Shown: piece after piece, positions 43,242-51,789 of the stretch
Position numbering within the stretch: position 1 is the first letter of the stretch
Layout: each line of letters opens with the position of its first letter
From: Streptomyces actinomycinicus
GTDB taxonomy: Bacteria; Actinomycetota; Actinomycetes; Streptomycetales; Streptomycetaceae
Length of the DNA stretch: 64,000 nt
Assembly (NCBI RefSeq): GCF_016741775.1
Contig: NZ_JAERRK010000013.1
Span: 145,508 to 209,507 of the forward strand
Reading direction: 5' to 3'
Made by a program: the position numbers and the translations under genes
The notes under the pieces: model-generated
What the model was told of the DNA's origin: nothing
Seen by the model: the letters and a program-made list of their open reading frames with translations, nothing else
Database searches by the model: none

Positions 43242-43475
43242 GTGGTACAGGCGTACATCCTGATCCAGACGGAGGTCGGCAAAGCGTCGACCGTCGCCGA
43301 GACGATCAGCAAGATTCCTGGAGTGCTCCAGGCCGAGGACGTGACGGGACCGTACGACGTCATCGTGCGCGCCCAGGCCGACACCGTCGACGAACTCGGT
43401 CGCATGGTGGTCGCCAAGGTCCAGCAAGTGGACGGCATCACGCGCACCCTGACCTGCCCGGTCGTGCATCTGTAG
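43242..43475 (+). CDS. Stand-alone Lrp/AsnC ligand-binding (RAM) domain protein
   Basis: The 77-residue protein consists of one RAM (ACT-like) domain: VQAYILIQTEVGKASTVAE, then GPYDVIVRAQADTVDELGRMVV. There is no DNA-binding domain, so it may modulate another regulator or act as a metabolite sensor. GTG 43242 has GGAGG at the right distance. It is a widely conserved neighbour of thiL in actinobacteria (from memory). Confidence 0.88.
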   Translation: MVQAYILIQTEVGKASTVAETISKIPGVLQAEDVTGPYDVIVRAQADTVDELGRMVVAKVQQVDGITRTLTCPVVHL

Positions 43476-43495
43476 CCCCCGTCTACGCTTGGCCG

Positions 43496-44017
43496 GTGAA
43501 CATTTTCCGTCACCGGCCCCTCGGCCTGCTCGCGTCGGCCCTGCTCCTCGCCGTCGCGGGCTGCTCCACGGCAGACGACAGCGACTCCGTGGCGGTTCCC
43601 ACCCCCGACGCGAAGACCGCCCCGCTGTGCCGGGATCTGGACAAGGTGCTGCCGCGCAAGGTGAACGGGCAGAGCCGCCAGGACCCCGGTCCCCGGTCCG
43701 CCTACACGGCGGGCTGGGGAAACCCGGCGATCATACTGCGCTGCGGCATCGTCCGGCCGCCGAAGATGATCGACCCCAAGGTGGCCCAGGGCGACGACCC
43801 CGACGCGATCCCCGGCGGGGTCAACGGCGTGAACTGGCTGATGGAGAAGCAGGACGACGGGACGTGGCGGTTCACCACGGCCCGTCGTCGCGCGTATGTG
43901 CAGGTGACCCTGCCGAAGGGGTTGTCCGGGCCGGACGACAGCGCGCAGGTGCTGATGGACCTGGCGCCCGCCGTCAAGAAGGCGATCCCGAGGGGATTCG
44001 CCTCCATGCGGTACTGA
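43496..44017 (+). CDS. DUF3515 lipoprotein
   Basis: The 173-residue protein has a lipoprotein signal with hydrophobic core LLASALLLAV and lipobox AVAGC, the lipidated cysteine being residue 23. The rest matches actinobacterial DUF3515. Function is unknown. No ribosome-binding site precedes GTG 43496. TACGCT (43484-43489) ends 6 nt before it, which suggests leaderless transcription independent of the Lrp-type gene. It converges on ddl with only 12 nt between them. Confidence 0.85.
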   Translation: MNIFRHRPLGLLASALLLAVAGCSTADDSDSVAVPTPDAKTAPLCRDLDKVLPRKVNGQSRQDPGPRSAYTAGWGNPAIILRCGIVRPPKMIDPKVAQGDDPDAIPGGVNGVNWLMEKQDDGTWRFTTARRRAYVQVTLPKGLSGPDDSAQVLMDLAPAVKKAIPRGFASMRY

Positions 44018-44029
44018 CCCGCAGCGGGG

Positions 44030-45187
44030 TCAGCGCAGTCCGGTCGAGCGGCGCAGCGCCGCCTGCACCAGGCGGTCGACCAGCTCGGGGTAGCTGATCC
44101 CGGTCGCCTGCCACATCTGCGGGTACATCGAGATCGGCGTGAAGCCGGGCATCGTGTTGATCTCGTTGATCACGAACTCGCCGTCCTCGGCGAGGAAGAA
44201 GTCCGCGCGGACCAGGCCCTCGCAGGAGGCCGCCTCGAACGCCTCCACCGCGAGTCGCCGTACCTCGGCGGTCTGCTCCTCGGTGAGCGGGGCCGGGACG
44301 ACGCCGGGCGTGGAGTCGATGTACTTGGCCTCGAAGTCGTAGTACGCGTGCGCGTCCGGCGGCGGGATCTCCGCCGGGACGGAGGCGCGCGGTCCGTCCT
44401 CGAACTCCAGGACACCGCACTCGATCTCACGGCCCCGTACGGCGGCCTCGATCAGGATCTTCGGGTCGTGCGACTGGGCCTCGGCGATCGCCTCGTCCAG
44501 GCCGGACAGGTCGTCGACCTTGGTGATGCCGATGGACGAGCCCGCGCGCGCGGGCTTCACGAACAGCGGCCAGCCGTGCTCGCCGGCGAAGTCGACGATC
44601 TTCTTGCGGGCGGCGGACTCGTCCTGGGCCCACTCGCGCGGCCGGATCACCACGTACGGGCCGACCTTGAGCCCGAAGGAGGTGAACACCCGCTTCATGT
44701 ACTCCTTGTCCTGGCCGACGGCCGAGGCGAGCACACCGGAGCCCACGTAGGGCACCCCGGACAGCTCCAGCAGGCCCTGCAGGGTGCCGTCCTCGCCGTA
44801 GGGGCCGTGGAGCACCGGGAAGACCACGTCGACCTCGCCGAGCGCCTTGGGCACGGAACCGGGCTCGCTGTAGACGACCTCGCGGTTCGCGGGGTCGACG
44901 GGGAGCACCACGCCGCCCTCGTGCGACTCCGCCAGCTCCTCGACGCGGGGGGTGCGGCGGTCGGTGATGGCCATCCGCTCCGGCTCGTCGGCCGTCAGCG
45001 CCCAGCGGCCGTCCGCGGTGATGCCGATCGGCAGGACGTCGTACTTCGTCCGGTCGATGGCCTTGAGGACGGCGCCGGCGGTGACCACGGAGATCCCGTG
45101 TTCGGAGCTGCGCCCGCCGAACACGACGGCCACGCGCGGCTTGCGCGCGGGCTGCTCAGGGCTCTGGGGAAGGTTCTCGGTGCTCAT
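44030..45187 (-). CDS. ddl: D-alanine--D-alanine ligase
   Basis: Ddl makes the D-Ala-D-Ala dipeptide of peptidoglycan. The 385-residue ATP-grasp enzyme begins with RVAVVFGGRSSEHGISVVTA and contains HGPYGEDGTLQGLLEL, FVKPARAGSSIGITKV and the metal-binding end FVINEINTMPGF. The ATG at 45187 has no clear ribosome-binding site, and a good promoter places the transcript start about 3 nt upstream. In Streptomyces the gene is often named ddlA. Confidence 0.95.
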   Translation of the reverse strand: MSTENLPQSPEQPARKPRVAVVFGGRSSEHGISVVTAGAVLKAIDRTKYDVLPIGITADGRWALTADEPERMAITDRRTPRVEELAESHEGGVVLPVDPANREVVYSEPGSVPKALGEVDVVFPVLHGPYGEDGTLQGLLELSGVPYVGSGVLASAVGQDKEYMKRVFTSFGLKVGPYVVIRPREWAQDESAARKKIVDFAGEHGWPLFVKPARAGSSIGITKVDDLSGLDEAIAEAQSHDPKILIEAAVRGREIECGVLEFEDGPRASVPAEIPPPDAHAYYDFEAKYIDSTPGVVPAPLTEEQTAEVRRLAVEAFEAASCEGLVRADFFLAEDGEFVINEINTMPGFTPISMYPQMWQATGISYPELVDRLVQAALRRSTGLR

Positions 45188-45196
45188 ATCGCGTTG

Positions 45197-45225
45197 AGAG
45201 TACCTGCTGGTATCAGCTCAGTCAG
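45197..45225 (-). promoter_or_regulatory. Candidate ddl promoter
   Basis: On the minus strand -35 CTGACT (45225-45220) and -10 TACTCT (45202-45197) are 17 nt apart. Transcription would start at about 45190, 3 nt before the start codon, so the mRNA would be practically leaderless. Confidence 0.6.
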
Positions 45226-45268
45226 CGCCCGCTGGGCCGCCGTGACTCCGCGTCCCCCGGGTGGTCGC

Positions 45269-46279
45269 TCAGCGTCGCTCGGGCTTGGCGCTGCGGGCCA
45301 TCAGCTCCTTGAGGGCGACCACCGGCGACTTGCCCTCGTGGACGATGCTGACGACCGTCTCGGTGATGGGCATGTCGACGCCGTGCCGGCGGGCCAGATC
45401 CAGCACGGACTCGCAGGACTTGACGCCCTCGGCGGTCTGCTTGGTGACCGCGATGGTCTCCTCCAGGGTCATGCCCTTGCCGAGGTTGGTGCCGAAGGTG
45501 TGGTTGCGGGACAGCGGCGAGGAGCAGGTGGCCACCAGGTCGCCGAGACCCGCGAGTCCGGAGAAGGTCAGCGGGTCGGCGCCCATCGCGAGGCCGAGGC
45601 GGGTGGTCTCGGCGAGGCCGCGCGTGATGAGGGAGCCCTTGGCGTTGTCGCCGAGTCCCATGCCGTCGGCGATGCCCACCGCGAGCCCGATGACGTTCTT
45701 GACCGCGCCGGCGAGTTCGCAGCCGACCACGTCGGTGTTCGTGTACGGCCGGAAGTACGGCGTGTGGCAGGCGGCCTGGATCCGCTGGGCGACGGTCTCG
45801 TCGGTGCAGGCCACGACGGCCAGGGCGGGCATGCGGGCGGCGATCTCGCGGGCCAGGTTGGGCCCGGTGACGACCGCGATCCGGTCGCGGCCGACCTTGG
45901 CGACGTCCTCGATCACCTCGCTCATCCGCATGGTGGAGCCGAGTTCGACGCCCTTTATCAGGGAGACGAGAACGGTGTCCGGCGCGAGCAGCGGGCTCCA
46001 CTCGGCGAGGTTGGCGCGGAGGGTCTGGGAGGGCACGGACAGGACCGTGAAGTCGGCGCCGGCCGCGGCCTCGGCGGGGTCGGTGGTGGCCCGGAGGTTC
46101 TCGGGGAGTTCGACGCCCGGCAGGTAGTCCGGGTTGATCCGGGTGGTGTTGATCGCCTCCGCGACCTCGGCCCGGCGGGCCCACAGGGTGACCTCGCAGC
46201 CGGCGTCGGCGAGCACCATGCCGAAGGCGGTGCCCCACGAACCGGCGCTGAAGACCGCCGCCTTTACCGGTGCGCTCAC
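45269..46279 (-). CDS. gpsA: NAD(P)-dependent glycerol-3-phosphate dehydrogenase
   Basis: GpsA supplies glycerol-3-phosphate for phospholipids. The 336-residue protein has the catalytic region GAVKNVIGLAVG and the substrate motif SPLSRNHTFGTNLG. The cofactor loop reads SAGSWGTA, where the first glycine of the usual GxGxxG is serine. GTG 46279 overlaps the plsC stop (GTGA, 46276-46279). The coupling makes sense because its product is the acceptor for acyltransferases. Confidence 0.94.
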   Translation of the reverse strand: MSAPVKAAVFSAGSWGTAFGMVLADAGCEVTLWARRAEVAEAINTTRINPDYLPGVELPENLRATTDPAEAAAGADFTVLSVPSQTLRANLAEWSPLLAPDTVLVSLIKGVELGSTMRMSEVIEDVAKVGRDRIAVVTGPNLAREIAARMPALAVVACTDETVAQRIQAACHTPYFRPYTNTDVVGCELAGAVKNVIGLAVGIADGMGLGDNAKGSLITRGLAETTRLGLAMGADPLTFSGLAGLGDLVATCSSPLSRNHTFGTNLGKGMTLEETIAVTKQTAEGVKSCESVLDLARRHGVDMPITETVVSIVHEGKSPVVALKELMARSAKPERR

Positions 46280-47046
46280 TTGGTCTGCCCTTCCGCTTGC
46301 CTGCCCTGCGTCTGCGCCTGGGTCCGGCGGCGCTGCTCGATCCGCTCGCGGCGCGGGTCGTAGGGCGTCTGGGGCGCCTTCTCGCCGCGGATGTCCTCCA
46401 GGAGACGGGTGATGGCCGCCATGATGACCTCGGTGGCGTCCTTCAGCAGCTCCGGGGTCATCTCCTGGTCGTAGAACCGGGACAGGTCCACGGGCGGGCC
46501 CGCGAGCACGCGGTGGGTCTTGCGCGGGAAGAGGTCGGGCTTCTTGGCGTACGGCGGGAGCAGTTCGTTGGCGCCCCACTGGGCGACGGGGATGACCGGG
46601 CACTTGGTCTGCAGGGCCACGCGGGCGGCGCCGGTCTTGCCGGTCATGGGCCAGCCGTCCGGGTCGCGGGTGAGGGTGCCCTCGGGGTAGAAGGCGACGC
46701 ACTCGCCGCGCTCGACGGCGTCGATCGCGGCCCGGAAGGCGCTGAGGGCGTCGGTGCTCTCGCGGTAGACGGGGATCTGCCCGGTGCCGCGCATGGCGGC
46801 GCCGACGAATCCCTTCTTGAAAAGCCCGCTCTTCGCCAGGAATCGCGGAACCCGCCCGGTGTTGTACTGATAGTGCGCGTACGCGAAGGGGTCCACGTGG
46901 GAATTGTGGTTCACCGCGGTGATAAATCCGCCCTCGGCCGGAATGTGCTCCATTCCACGCCAGTCCCGCTTGATCAGAACCACCAGCGGCGGTTTGCAGA
47001 TCACCGCGGCGAAGCGGTACCAGAAGCCGATTCTGCGGCGGGGCAC
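46276..47046 (-). CDS. plsC: 1-acyl-glycerol-3-phosphate acyltransferase (PlsC family)
   Basis: The 256-residue membrane-associated enzyme has the acyltransferase HX4D motif in NHNSHVDPF, the FYPEGTLTRDP block and the later PVIPVAQWG segment. The N-terminus contains a hydrophobic stretch (WYRFAAVICKPPLVVLI). The C-terminus is basic and Gln-rich (RRRTQAQTQGRQAEGQ). The start is GTG 47046 with AGGAAGG upstream. It is coupled to gpsA. Its exact acceptor among lysophospholipids is inferred from the family. Confidence 0.92.
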   Translation of the reverse strand: MPRRRIGFWYRFAAVICKPPLVVLIKRDWRGMEHIPAEGGFITAVNHNSHVDPFAYAHYQYNTGRVPRFLAKSGLFKKGFVGAAMRGTGQIPVYRESTDALSAFRAAIDAVERGECVAFYPEGTLTRDPDGWPMTGKTGAARVALQTKCPVIPVAQWGANELLPPYAKKPDLFPRKTHRVLAGPPVDLSRFYDQEMTPELLKDATEVIMAAITRLLEDIRGEKAPQTPYDPRRERIEQRRRTQAQTQGRQAEGQTK

Positions 47047-47199
47047 AAGGACACCTTCCTCTAGGGCTGCCACCCGGGCGGGGGGCCGCACAAGTGTGGC
47101 CCCGGGCCGCCGGTCTGTCGAGAACACCGTACGCCCCGCCACCCCGGATGCCGGATGGCGCGGGGACAATGAGCGCGACGAGAGAGGGACGGTACGCCG

Positions 47200-47838
47200 G
47201 TGCAGTGGAGCTTGGTCATCCCCCTGAAGCCCCTGACCCGGGCCAAGAGCAGGCTCGCGGACACCGCCGGGGACGGGGTGCGCCCGGGACTGGCGCTGGC
47301 GTTCGCGCAGGACACGGTGGCCGCGGCGGTGGCCTGCGGGGCGGTGTCGGATGTGGTGGTCGTCACGGACGACGGGCTGGCCGGCCGGGAGCTGGCCGCG
47401 CTGGGCGCGCGGATCGTCCCCGACGCCCCGGGAAGCGGCCTGAACGCCGCTCTGGCGTACGGCGCCGCCGCCGTACGGGAGATCCGCCCCGGCGCCCCGG
47501 TTGCGGCCCTGAACGCCGATCTGCCGGCGTTGCGGTCGCCTGAACTGTCACGGGTGCTTGAGGCGGCTGCGGAATTCCCGCGGGCGTTTCTCGCGGATGC
47601 GGCGGCGGTGGGCACGACCCTGCTGGCCGCGGCGGCCGGCCGGGAATTGCAGCCGGCGTTCGGGACCGATTCCCGTTCCCGCCACCGGACCTCGGGGGCG
47701 GCGGAACTCGAACTGGCGGGTGTCGATTCGGTGCGACAGGACGTGGACACCGGCGCGGATTTGCGGACGGCACTGGTGCTGGGGGTGGGCCGGCATACGG
47801 CGGCCGCGTCGGCGGGATTGCTGATTCCCGGTGCGTGA
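47200..47838 (+). CDS. cofC: 2-phospho-L-lactate guanylyltransferase (CofC/FbiD)
   Basis: The 212-residue protein belongs to the F420 pathway enzymes that activate phospholactate or phosphoenolpyruvate with GTP. It shows the start WSLVIPLKPLTRAKSRL, the DVVVVTDDG strand and LNADLPAL. The start is GTG 47200 with GAGAGGGA upstream. No other F420 gene lies nearby. It is divergent from plsC. Confidence 0.9.
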   Translation: MQWSLVIPLKPLTRAKSRLADTAGDGVRPGLALAFAQDTVAAAVACGAVSDVVVVTDDGLAGRELAALGARIVPDAPGSGLNAALAYGAAAVREIRPGAPVAALNADLPALRSPELSRVLEAAAEFPRAFLADAAAVGTTLLAAAAGRELQPAFGTDSRSRHRTSGAAELELAGVDSVRQDVDTGADLRTALVLGVGRHTAAASAGLLIPGA

Positions 47839-47954
47839 GCGGCCCGAAGGAGTGCCGGGAAACCGCGTGAGCGGGCCGGCGGGCCCGTGCCCGGCCCCGG
47901 GCCGCGAGTCCAACGGCGGCCTGCCGGCCCTCGGCTGGCATTAGGCTGGCCGCC

Positions 47955-48158
47955 ATGCAGGCGACCGCATACACGTACGACCCTGAGACCCGCAGCGGTC
48001 AGGTGCTCCTCGACGACGGCACCCCGGTGCCCTTCGGCACCGCCGCGTTCGACGCCGGGGGCCTGCGGCTGCTGCGACCCGGTCAGCGGGTGCGGATCGA
48101 GACGGAGGGTGAGGGCGACGCCCTCCGGATCACCCTCGTAACCCTTCAGACCCTGTAA
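47955..48158 (+). CDS. Small OB-fold-like (cold-shock-like) conserved protein
   Basis: The 67-residue protein (MQATAYTYDPETRSGQVLLDD...) has a short beta-rich pattern with GTPVPFGTAAFDAGGLRLLRPGQRVRI, which resembles cold-shock-type OB folds but lacks their RNP motifs. I cannot assign a function. No ribosome-binding site is seen. TAGGCT (47942-47947) ends 7 nt before the ATG, so a leaderless mRNA is likely. Confidence 0.78.
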   Translation: MQATAYTYDPETRSGQVLLDDGTPVPFGTAAFDAGGLRLLRPGQRVRIETEGEGDALRITLVTLQTL

Positions 48159-48206
48159 CCGCCCTTACACCCGCGCCTGTGCGCGACCGCCCCCCGAACA
48201 CGCCGC

Positions 48207-48235
48207 GGGCCGGGCTCCCCGAGGGAGTCCGGCCC
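48207..48235. terminator. Terminator between converging genes
   Basis: A 12-bp stem with one mismatch (48207-48218 with 48224-48235) lies between the small OB-like gene and hupS. Confidence 0.65.
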
Positions 48236-48258
48236 GGCGCGTGAATGCCCTGGCGTCC

Positions 48259-48915
48259 TTACGACGTCGCCTTGCGGGCAGTGGCCTTCTTCGCGGTGGT
48301 CTTGCGGGCCGTCGACTTCTTCGCCGGGGCCTTCTTGGCGGTGACCTTCTTCGCCGGGGCCTTCTTGGCCGCCGCCTTCTTGGCGGTGGTCTTCTTCGCC
48401 GCGGTGGTCTTGGCGGCCGCCGTGGTCTTCTTCGCGGCGGCGGTGGTCTTCTTCGCCGTGGTCTTCTTCGCGGCGGCCGTGGTCTTCTTCGCCGGCGCCG
48501 CCTTCTTCGCGGTGGTCTTCTTCGCCGCCGCCTTGGTCGTCTTCTTCGCGGCGGCCTTCTTGACCGTCGCCGCGGCGCCGCCGGTCAGGCTGCCCTTGGG
48601 CGCCTTCTTGACCGAGACCTCGCCGCCCCGCGGAAGCTTCTTCGAGCCGCTCACCAGGTCCTTGAAGCCCTGACCGGCGCGGAAGCGCGGCACGGAGGTC
48701 TTCTTGACCCGAACCCGCTCGCCCGTCTGGGGGTTGCGGGCGTAGCGGGCGGGGCGGTCCACCTTCTCGAAGGACCCGAAGCCGGTGACCGAGACCCGCT
48801 CGCCCGCGACGACCGCGCGGACGATGGCGTCCAGGACATGATCGACAGCATCGGCGGCCTGCTGGCGGCCACCCATCTTGTCGGCAATCGCTTCTACGAG
48901 CTGCGCCTTGTTCAC
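48259..48915 (-). CDS. hupS: HU-family nucleoid protein with lysine-rich tail (HupS)
   Basis: The N-terminal 92 residues form a normal HU domain (MNKAQLVEAIADKMG, then GFGSFEKVDRPARYARNPQTGE). The remaining 126 residues are a histone-H1-like tail made of AAKKTTAKK, APAKK and similar units. In Streptomyces, HupS compacts the nucleoid during sporulation. The start is GTG 48915 with AAGGGGA upstream. A well-formed promoter lies about 50 nt upstream. Confidence 0.96.
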   Translation of the reverse strand: MNKAQLVEAIADKMGGRQQAADAVDHVLDAIVRAVVAGERVSVTGFGSFEKVDRPARYARNPQTGERVRVKKTSVPRFRAGQGFKDLVSGSKKLPRGGEVSVKKAPKGSLTGGAAATVKKAAAKKTTKAAAKKTTAKKAAPAKKTTAAAKKTTAKKTTAAAKKTTAAAKTTAAKKTTAKKAAAKKAPAKKVTAKKAPAKKSTARKTTAKKATARKATS

Positions 48916-48966
48916 GTCTTCCCCTTCGGAGACATCGCCAGAACGAAAGTGTTCAAGCTTTTTCGC

Positions 48967-48995
48967 ACGTTAGGCAGATATATACCGCAAATCAA
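48967..48995 (-). promoter_or_regulatory. Candidate hupS promoter
   Basis: On the minus strand -35 TTGATT (48995-48990) and -10 TAACGT (48972-48967) have a 17-nt spacer that contains an A/T run (TATATAT). The predicted leader is about 45 nt. Confidence 0.7.
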
Positions 48996-49051
48996 ACACG
49001 AAACGGGCTTATCACCCTTGTGCCGCAACGGACTCGGCCGTCCCGTGCGGT

Positions 49052-49282
49052 TCAGCGGTCCTCGTCAGGGATCCGACCCGCGTCGAGGTCCGCCATGAAC
49101 CGATCGAGCCGGCTTGCCGCGTCGGCGAGATCGTGCTTGGCCGCGGCCGTAATGACCAGCAGCTTCCGGGTCAGCGCCATCCGTACGCCCTCCGGGACTT
49201 GCAGTGCGCGCACTCTTGTGTGCGCTTCCTTGAGCTGGTTCGCGACCGCCGTATAGAGCTGGAGTTGGCCGTCGTGTTCCAT
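49052..49282 (-). CDS. Small conserved helical protein of unknown function
   Basis: The 76-residue protein (MEHDGQLQLYTAVANQLKEAH...) looks wholly alpha-helical with alternating charged and hydrophobic residues. It contains no known motif. ATG 49282 was chosen because composition changes upstream. The ribosome-binding site is weak. It sits between hupS and leuD on the same strand, but the leuCD terminator separates it from leuD. I do not recognise a family. Confidence 0.65.
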   Translation of the reverse strand: MEHDGQLQLYTAVANQLKEAHTRVRALQVPEGVRMALTRKLLVITAAAKHDLADAASRLDRFMADLDAGRIPDEDR

Positions 49283-49467
49283 GCACAGATTGTGCCATCT
49301 GGGGCGAGTTGTCGCCTGCGCAGGGTGCAACTGCCGCCTCGAATGGCCTTCCAGGCACTTGCGGAGACCGCGAACACGGCACTCACGTACCCGGACAACG
49401 GCGGCTGTAACGCGGGAAGTTGAGCGGGCGCGGCCGACGTCACAGGGCCGTTCGGGTGCAGACATGG

Positions 49468-49500
49468 CTGTACCCCCGATCGTGGCGATCGGGGGTACAG
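49468..49500 (-). terminator. Terminator after leuCD
   Basis: A perfect 15-bp stem (49468-49482 with 49486-49500) with a 3-nt loop lies 58 nt behind the leuD stop. Confidence 0.8.
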
Positions 49501-49557
49501 GCGGGGTGTTGAGGTGGCCGAAACCCGACGCGTGCGGGGGTTCCGGGCCCTGCCGGA

Positions 49558-50151
49558 TCAGACCTGGAGCGTCCGCGGCTTGTAGGCGGGCCGCTTGGTC
49601 TCGTAGGTGGCGATGTCGGCCTCGTTCTGCAGCGTGATGGAGATGTCGTCCAGGCCGTTCAGCAGCCGCCAGCGGGAGTTCTCGTCCAGCTCGAAGGAGG
49701 CGGTGATGCCCTCGGCGCGCACCTCACGGGCCTCGAGGTCCACAGTGACCTCAGCAGTCGCATCCCTTTCGGTCAGCTCCCACAGCGCGTCCACGACCTC
49801 CTGGTCGAGGACCACCGTGAGCAGGCCGTTCTTCAGCGAGTTGCCCCGGAAGATGTCCGCGAAGCGGGGGGAGATCACGGCCTTGAAGCCGTAGTTCTGC
49901 AGCGCCCAGACGGCGTGCTCGCGGGAGGAACCGGTACCGAAGTCGGGACCGGCGACCAGGACGGTGCCGCCCTGCCGCTCGGGGCGGTTGAGGACGAACT
50001 CGGGGTCCTTGCGCCAGGCCTCGAACAGCCCGTCCTCGAACCCGTCCCGGGTCACCTTCTTGAGCCAGTGAGCAGGGATGATCTGGTCGGTGTCGACGTT
50101 GCTGCGGCGCAGCGGCACGGCCCGGCCGGTGTGGGTGGTGAAGGCTTCCAT
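49558..50151 (-). CDS. leuD: 3-isopropylmalate dehydratase small subunit
   Basis: LeuD with LeuC isomerises 2- to 3-isopropylmalate in leucine synthesis. The 197-residue protein has NVDTDQIIPAHWL and the substrate motif GPDFGTGSSREHAVWAL. It lies 5 nt behind leuC, on one transcript, and is followed by a hairpin. Confidence 0.96.
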   Translation of the reverse strand: MEAFTTHTGRAVPLRRSNVDTDQIIPAHWLKKVTRDGFEDGLFEAWRKDPEFVLNRPERQGGTVLVAGPDFGTGSSREHAVWALQNYGFKAVISPRFADIFRGNSLKNGLLTVVLDQEVVDALWELTERDATAEVTVDLEAREVRAEGITASFELDENSRWRLLNGLDDISITLQNEADIATYETKRPAYKPRTLQV

Positions 50152-50156
50152 GGTTC

Positions 50157-51581
50157 TCAGACTCCAGCGGGCGCGGGGACGTCGGTCAGGTCGGCCGGGG
50201 AGGCCAGGTGGCCCAGGACGGCGGTGGCCGCTGCGACCTGCGGCGACACCAGGTGCGTACGGCCGCCCTTGCCCTGCCGGCCCTCGAAGTTGCGGTTGGA
50301 GGTGGAGGCGGAGCGCTCGCCCGGGGCCAGCTGGTCGGGGTTCATGCCGAGACACATCGAGCAGCCCGCGTGCCGCCATTCGGCGCCGGCCTCCTTGAAG
50401 ACCACGTCCAGACCCTCGGAGACGGCCTGCAGCCCGACCCGCGCGGAGCCCGGGACGACCAGCATCCGTACCCCGTCGGCGACTTTGCGGCCCCGCAGCA
50501 GGTCCGCCGCGGCCCGCAGGTCCTCGATGCGGCCGTTGGTGCAGGAGCCTACGAAGACGGTGTCCACGTTGATGGAGCGCAGCGGCTGTCCGGCCTCCAA
50601 CCCCATGTACTCCAGGGCCTTTTCGGCGGCCAGGCGCTCCGAAGCGTCTTCGTACGAAGCCGGGTCGGGGACGTCCGCCGAAAGCGGCGCACCCTGGCCG
50701 GGGTTGGTGCCCCAGGTGACGAACGGCGACAGCTCGGCGGCGTCGAAGACGACCTCGGCGTCGAAGACGGCGTCCTCGTCGGTCCTCAGGGTCTTCCAGT
50801 ACGCCACGGCGGCGTCCCAGTCGGCGCCCTCGGGGGCGTGCGGACGGCCCTTGAGGTACTCGAAGGTGGTCTCGTCCGGGGCGATCATGCCCGCGCGGGC
50901 ACCGGCCTCGATCGACATGTTGCAGATGGTCATCCGGGCCTCCATCGAGAGCTTCTCGATGGCGGAGCCGCGGTACTCCAGGACGTAGCCCTGGCCGCCG
51001 CCCGTACCGATCTTCGCGATGATCGCGAGGATCAGGTCCTTGGCGGTGACGCCGTCGGGCAGCTCGCCGTCGACCGTGATCGCCATGGTCTTCGGGCGGG
51101 CCATCGGCAGCGTCTGGGTGGCCAGCACGTGCTCCACCTGGGAGGTGCCGATACCGAAAGCCAGGGCACCGAAGGCACCGTGCGTGGAGGTGTGCGAGTC
51201 GCCGCAGACGACGGTCGTGCCGGGCTGGGTCAGGCCCAGCTGCGGGCCCACCACGTGGACGACGCCCTGCTCGACGTCGCCCAGCGGGTGCAGCCGCACA
51301 CCGAACTCGGCGCAGTTCTTGCGCAGCGTCTCCAGCTGGGCGCGGGAGACGGGGTCGGCGATGGGCTTGTCGATGTCGAGGGTCGGGGTGTTGTGGTCCT
51401 CGGTCGCGATGGTGAGGTCGAGACGACGCACGGTGCGGCCGCTCTTGCGGAGCCCGTCGAAGGCCTGGGGGCTGGTCACCTCGTGCAGCAGGTGCAGATC
51501 GATGTAGAGGAGGTCGGGCTCGCCCTCGGCGCGCCGGACGACGTGGTCGTCCCAGACCTTCTCCGCGAGTGTCCTACCCAT
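50157..51581 (-). CDS. leuC: 3-isopropylmalate dehydratase large subunit
   Basis: The 474-residue aconitase-family protein carries the Fe-S cluster ligands in VGSCTNGRIED and AGCSMCLGMN. It also contains VCGDSHTSTHGAFG. ATG 51581 has GGAGGG upstream. It is divergent from ndgR, whose product is known in Streptomyces to control leuCD. Confidence 0.97.
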   Translation of the reverse strand: MGRTLAEKVWDDHVVRRAEGEPDLLYIDLHLLHEVTSPQAFDGLRKSGRTVRRLDLTIATEDHNTPTLDIDKPIADPVSRAQLETLRKNCAEFGVRLHPLGDVEQGVVHVVGPQLGLTQPGTTVVCGDSHTSTHGAFGALAFGIGTSQVEHVLATQTLPMARPKTMAITVDGELPDGVTAKDLILAIIAKIGTGGGQGYVLEYRGSAIEKLSMEARMTICNMSIEAGARAGMIAPDETTFEYLKGRPHAPEGADWDAAVAYWKTLRTDEDAVFDAEVVFDAAELSPFVTWGTNPGQGAPLSADVPDPASYEDASERLAAEKALEYMGLEAGQPLRSINVDTVFVGSCTNGRIEDLRAAADLLRGRKVADGVRMLVVPGSARVGLQAVSEGLDVVFKEAGAEWRHAGCSMCLGMNPDQLAPGERSASTSNRNFEGRQGKGGRTHLVSPQVAAATAVLGHLASPADLTDVPAPAGV

Positions 51582-51758
51582 CGCTTTCCCTCCGGCCGGC
51601 AAACGTCCACCGACCCAACTAGAGATCTTGAGGAGGCGGAGACCGCCCCGTGAAGGGCCCCATGAAGTGGTGATTCCGGGCGTCCACCGCCAGGCCCATT
51701 GGTCTGCGGGCCGCTGTGTGATTCCAGGGTGGCGCGTTCCACGGAAAATTGAACTTGC

Positions 51759-51775
51759 GTTTCACAGAGTGAGAC
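51759..51775. promoter_or_regulatory. Imperfect palindrome between leuC and ndgR
   Basis: Arms GTTTCAC (51759-51765) and GTGAGAC (51769-51775) match in 6 of 7 positions around AGA. The site is 15 nt before the ndgR start. It is a candidate NdgR binding site, by position only. Confidence 0.45.
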
Positions 51776-51789
51776 GTGAGTATCGTTGC

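Noticed and set aside
51582..51789. T-box or leucine attenuator upstream of leuC
   Set aside because: The spacer shows no T-box sequence, no leucine-rich leader peptide and no terminator/antiterminator pair in front of leuC.
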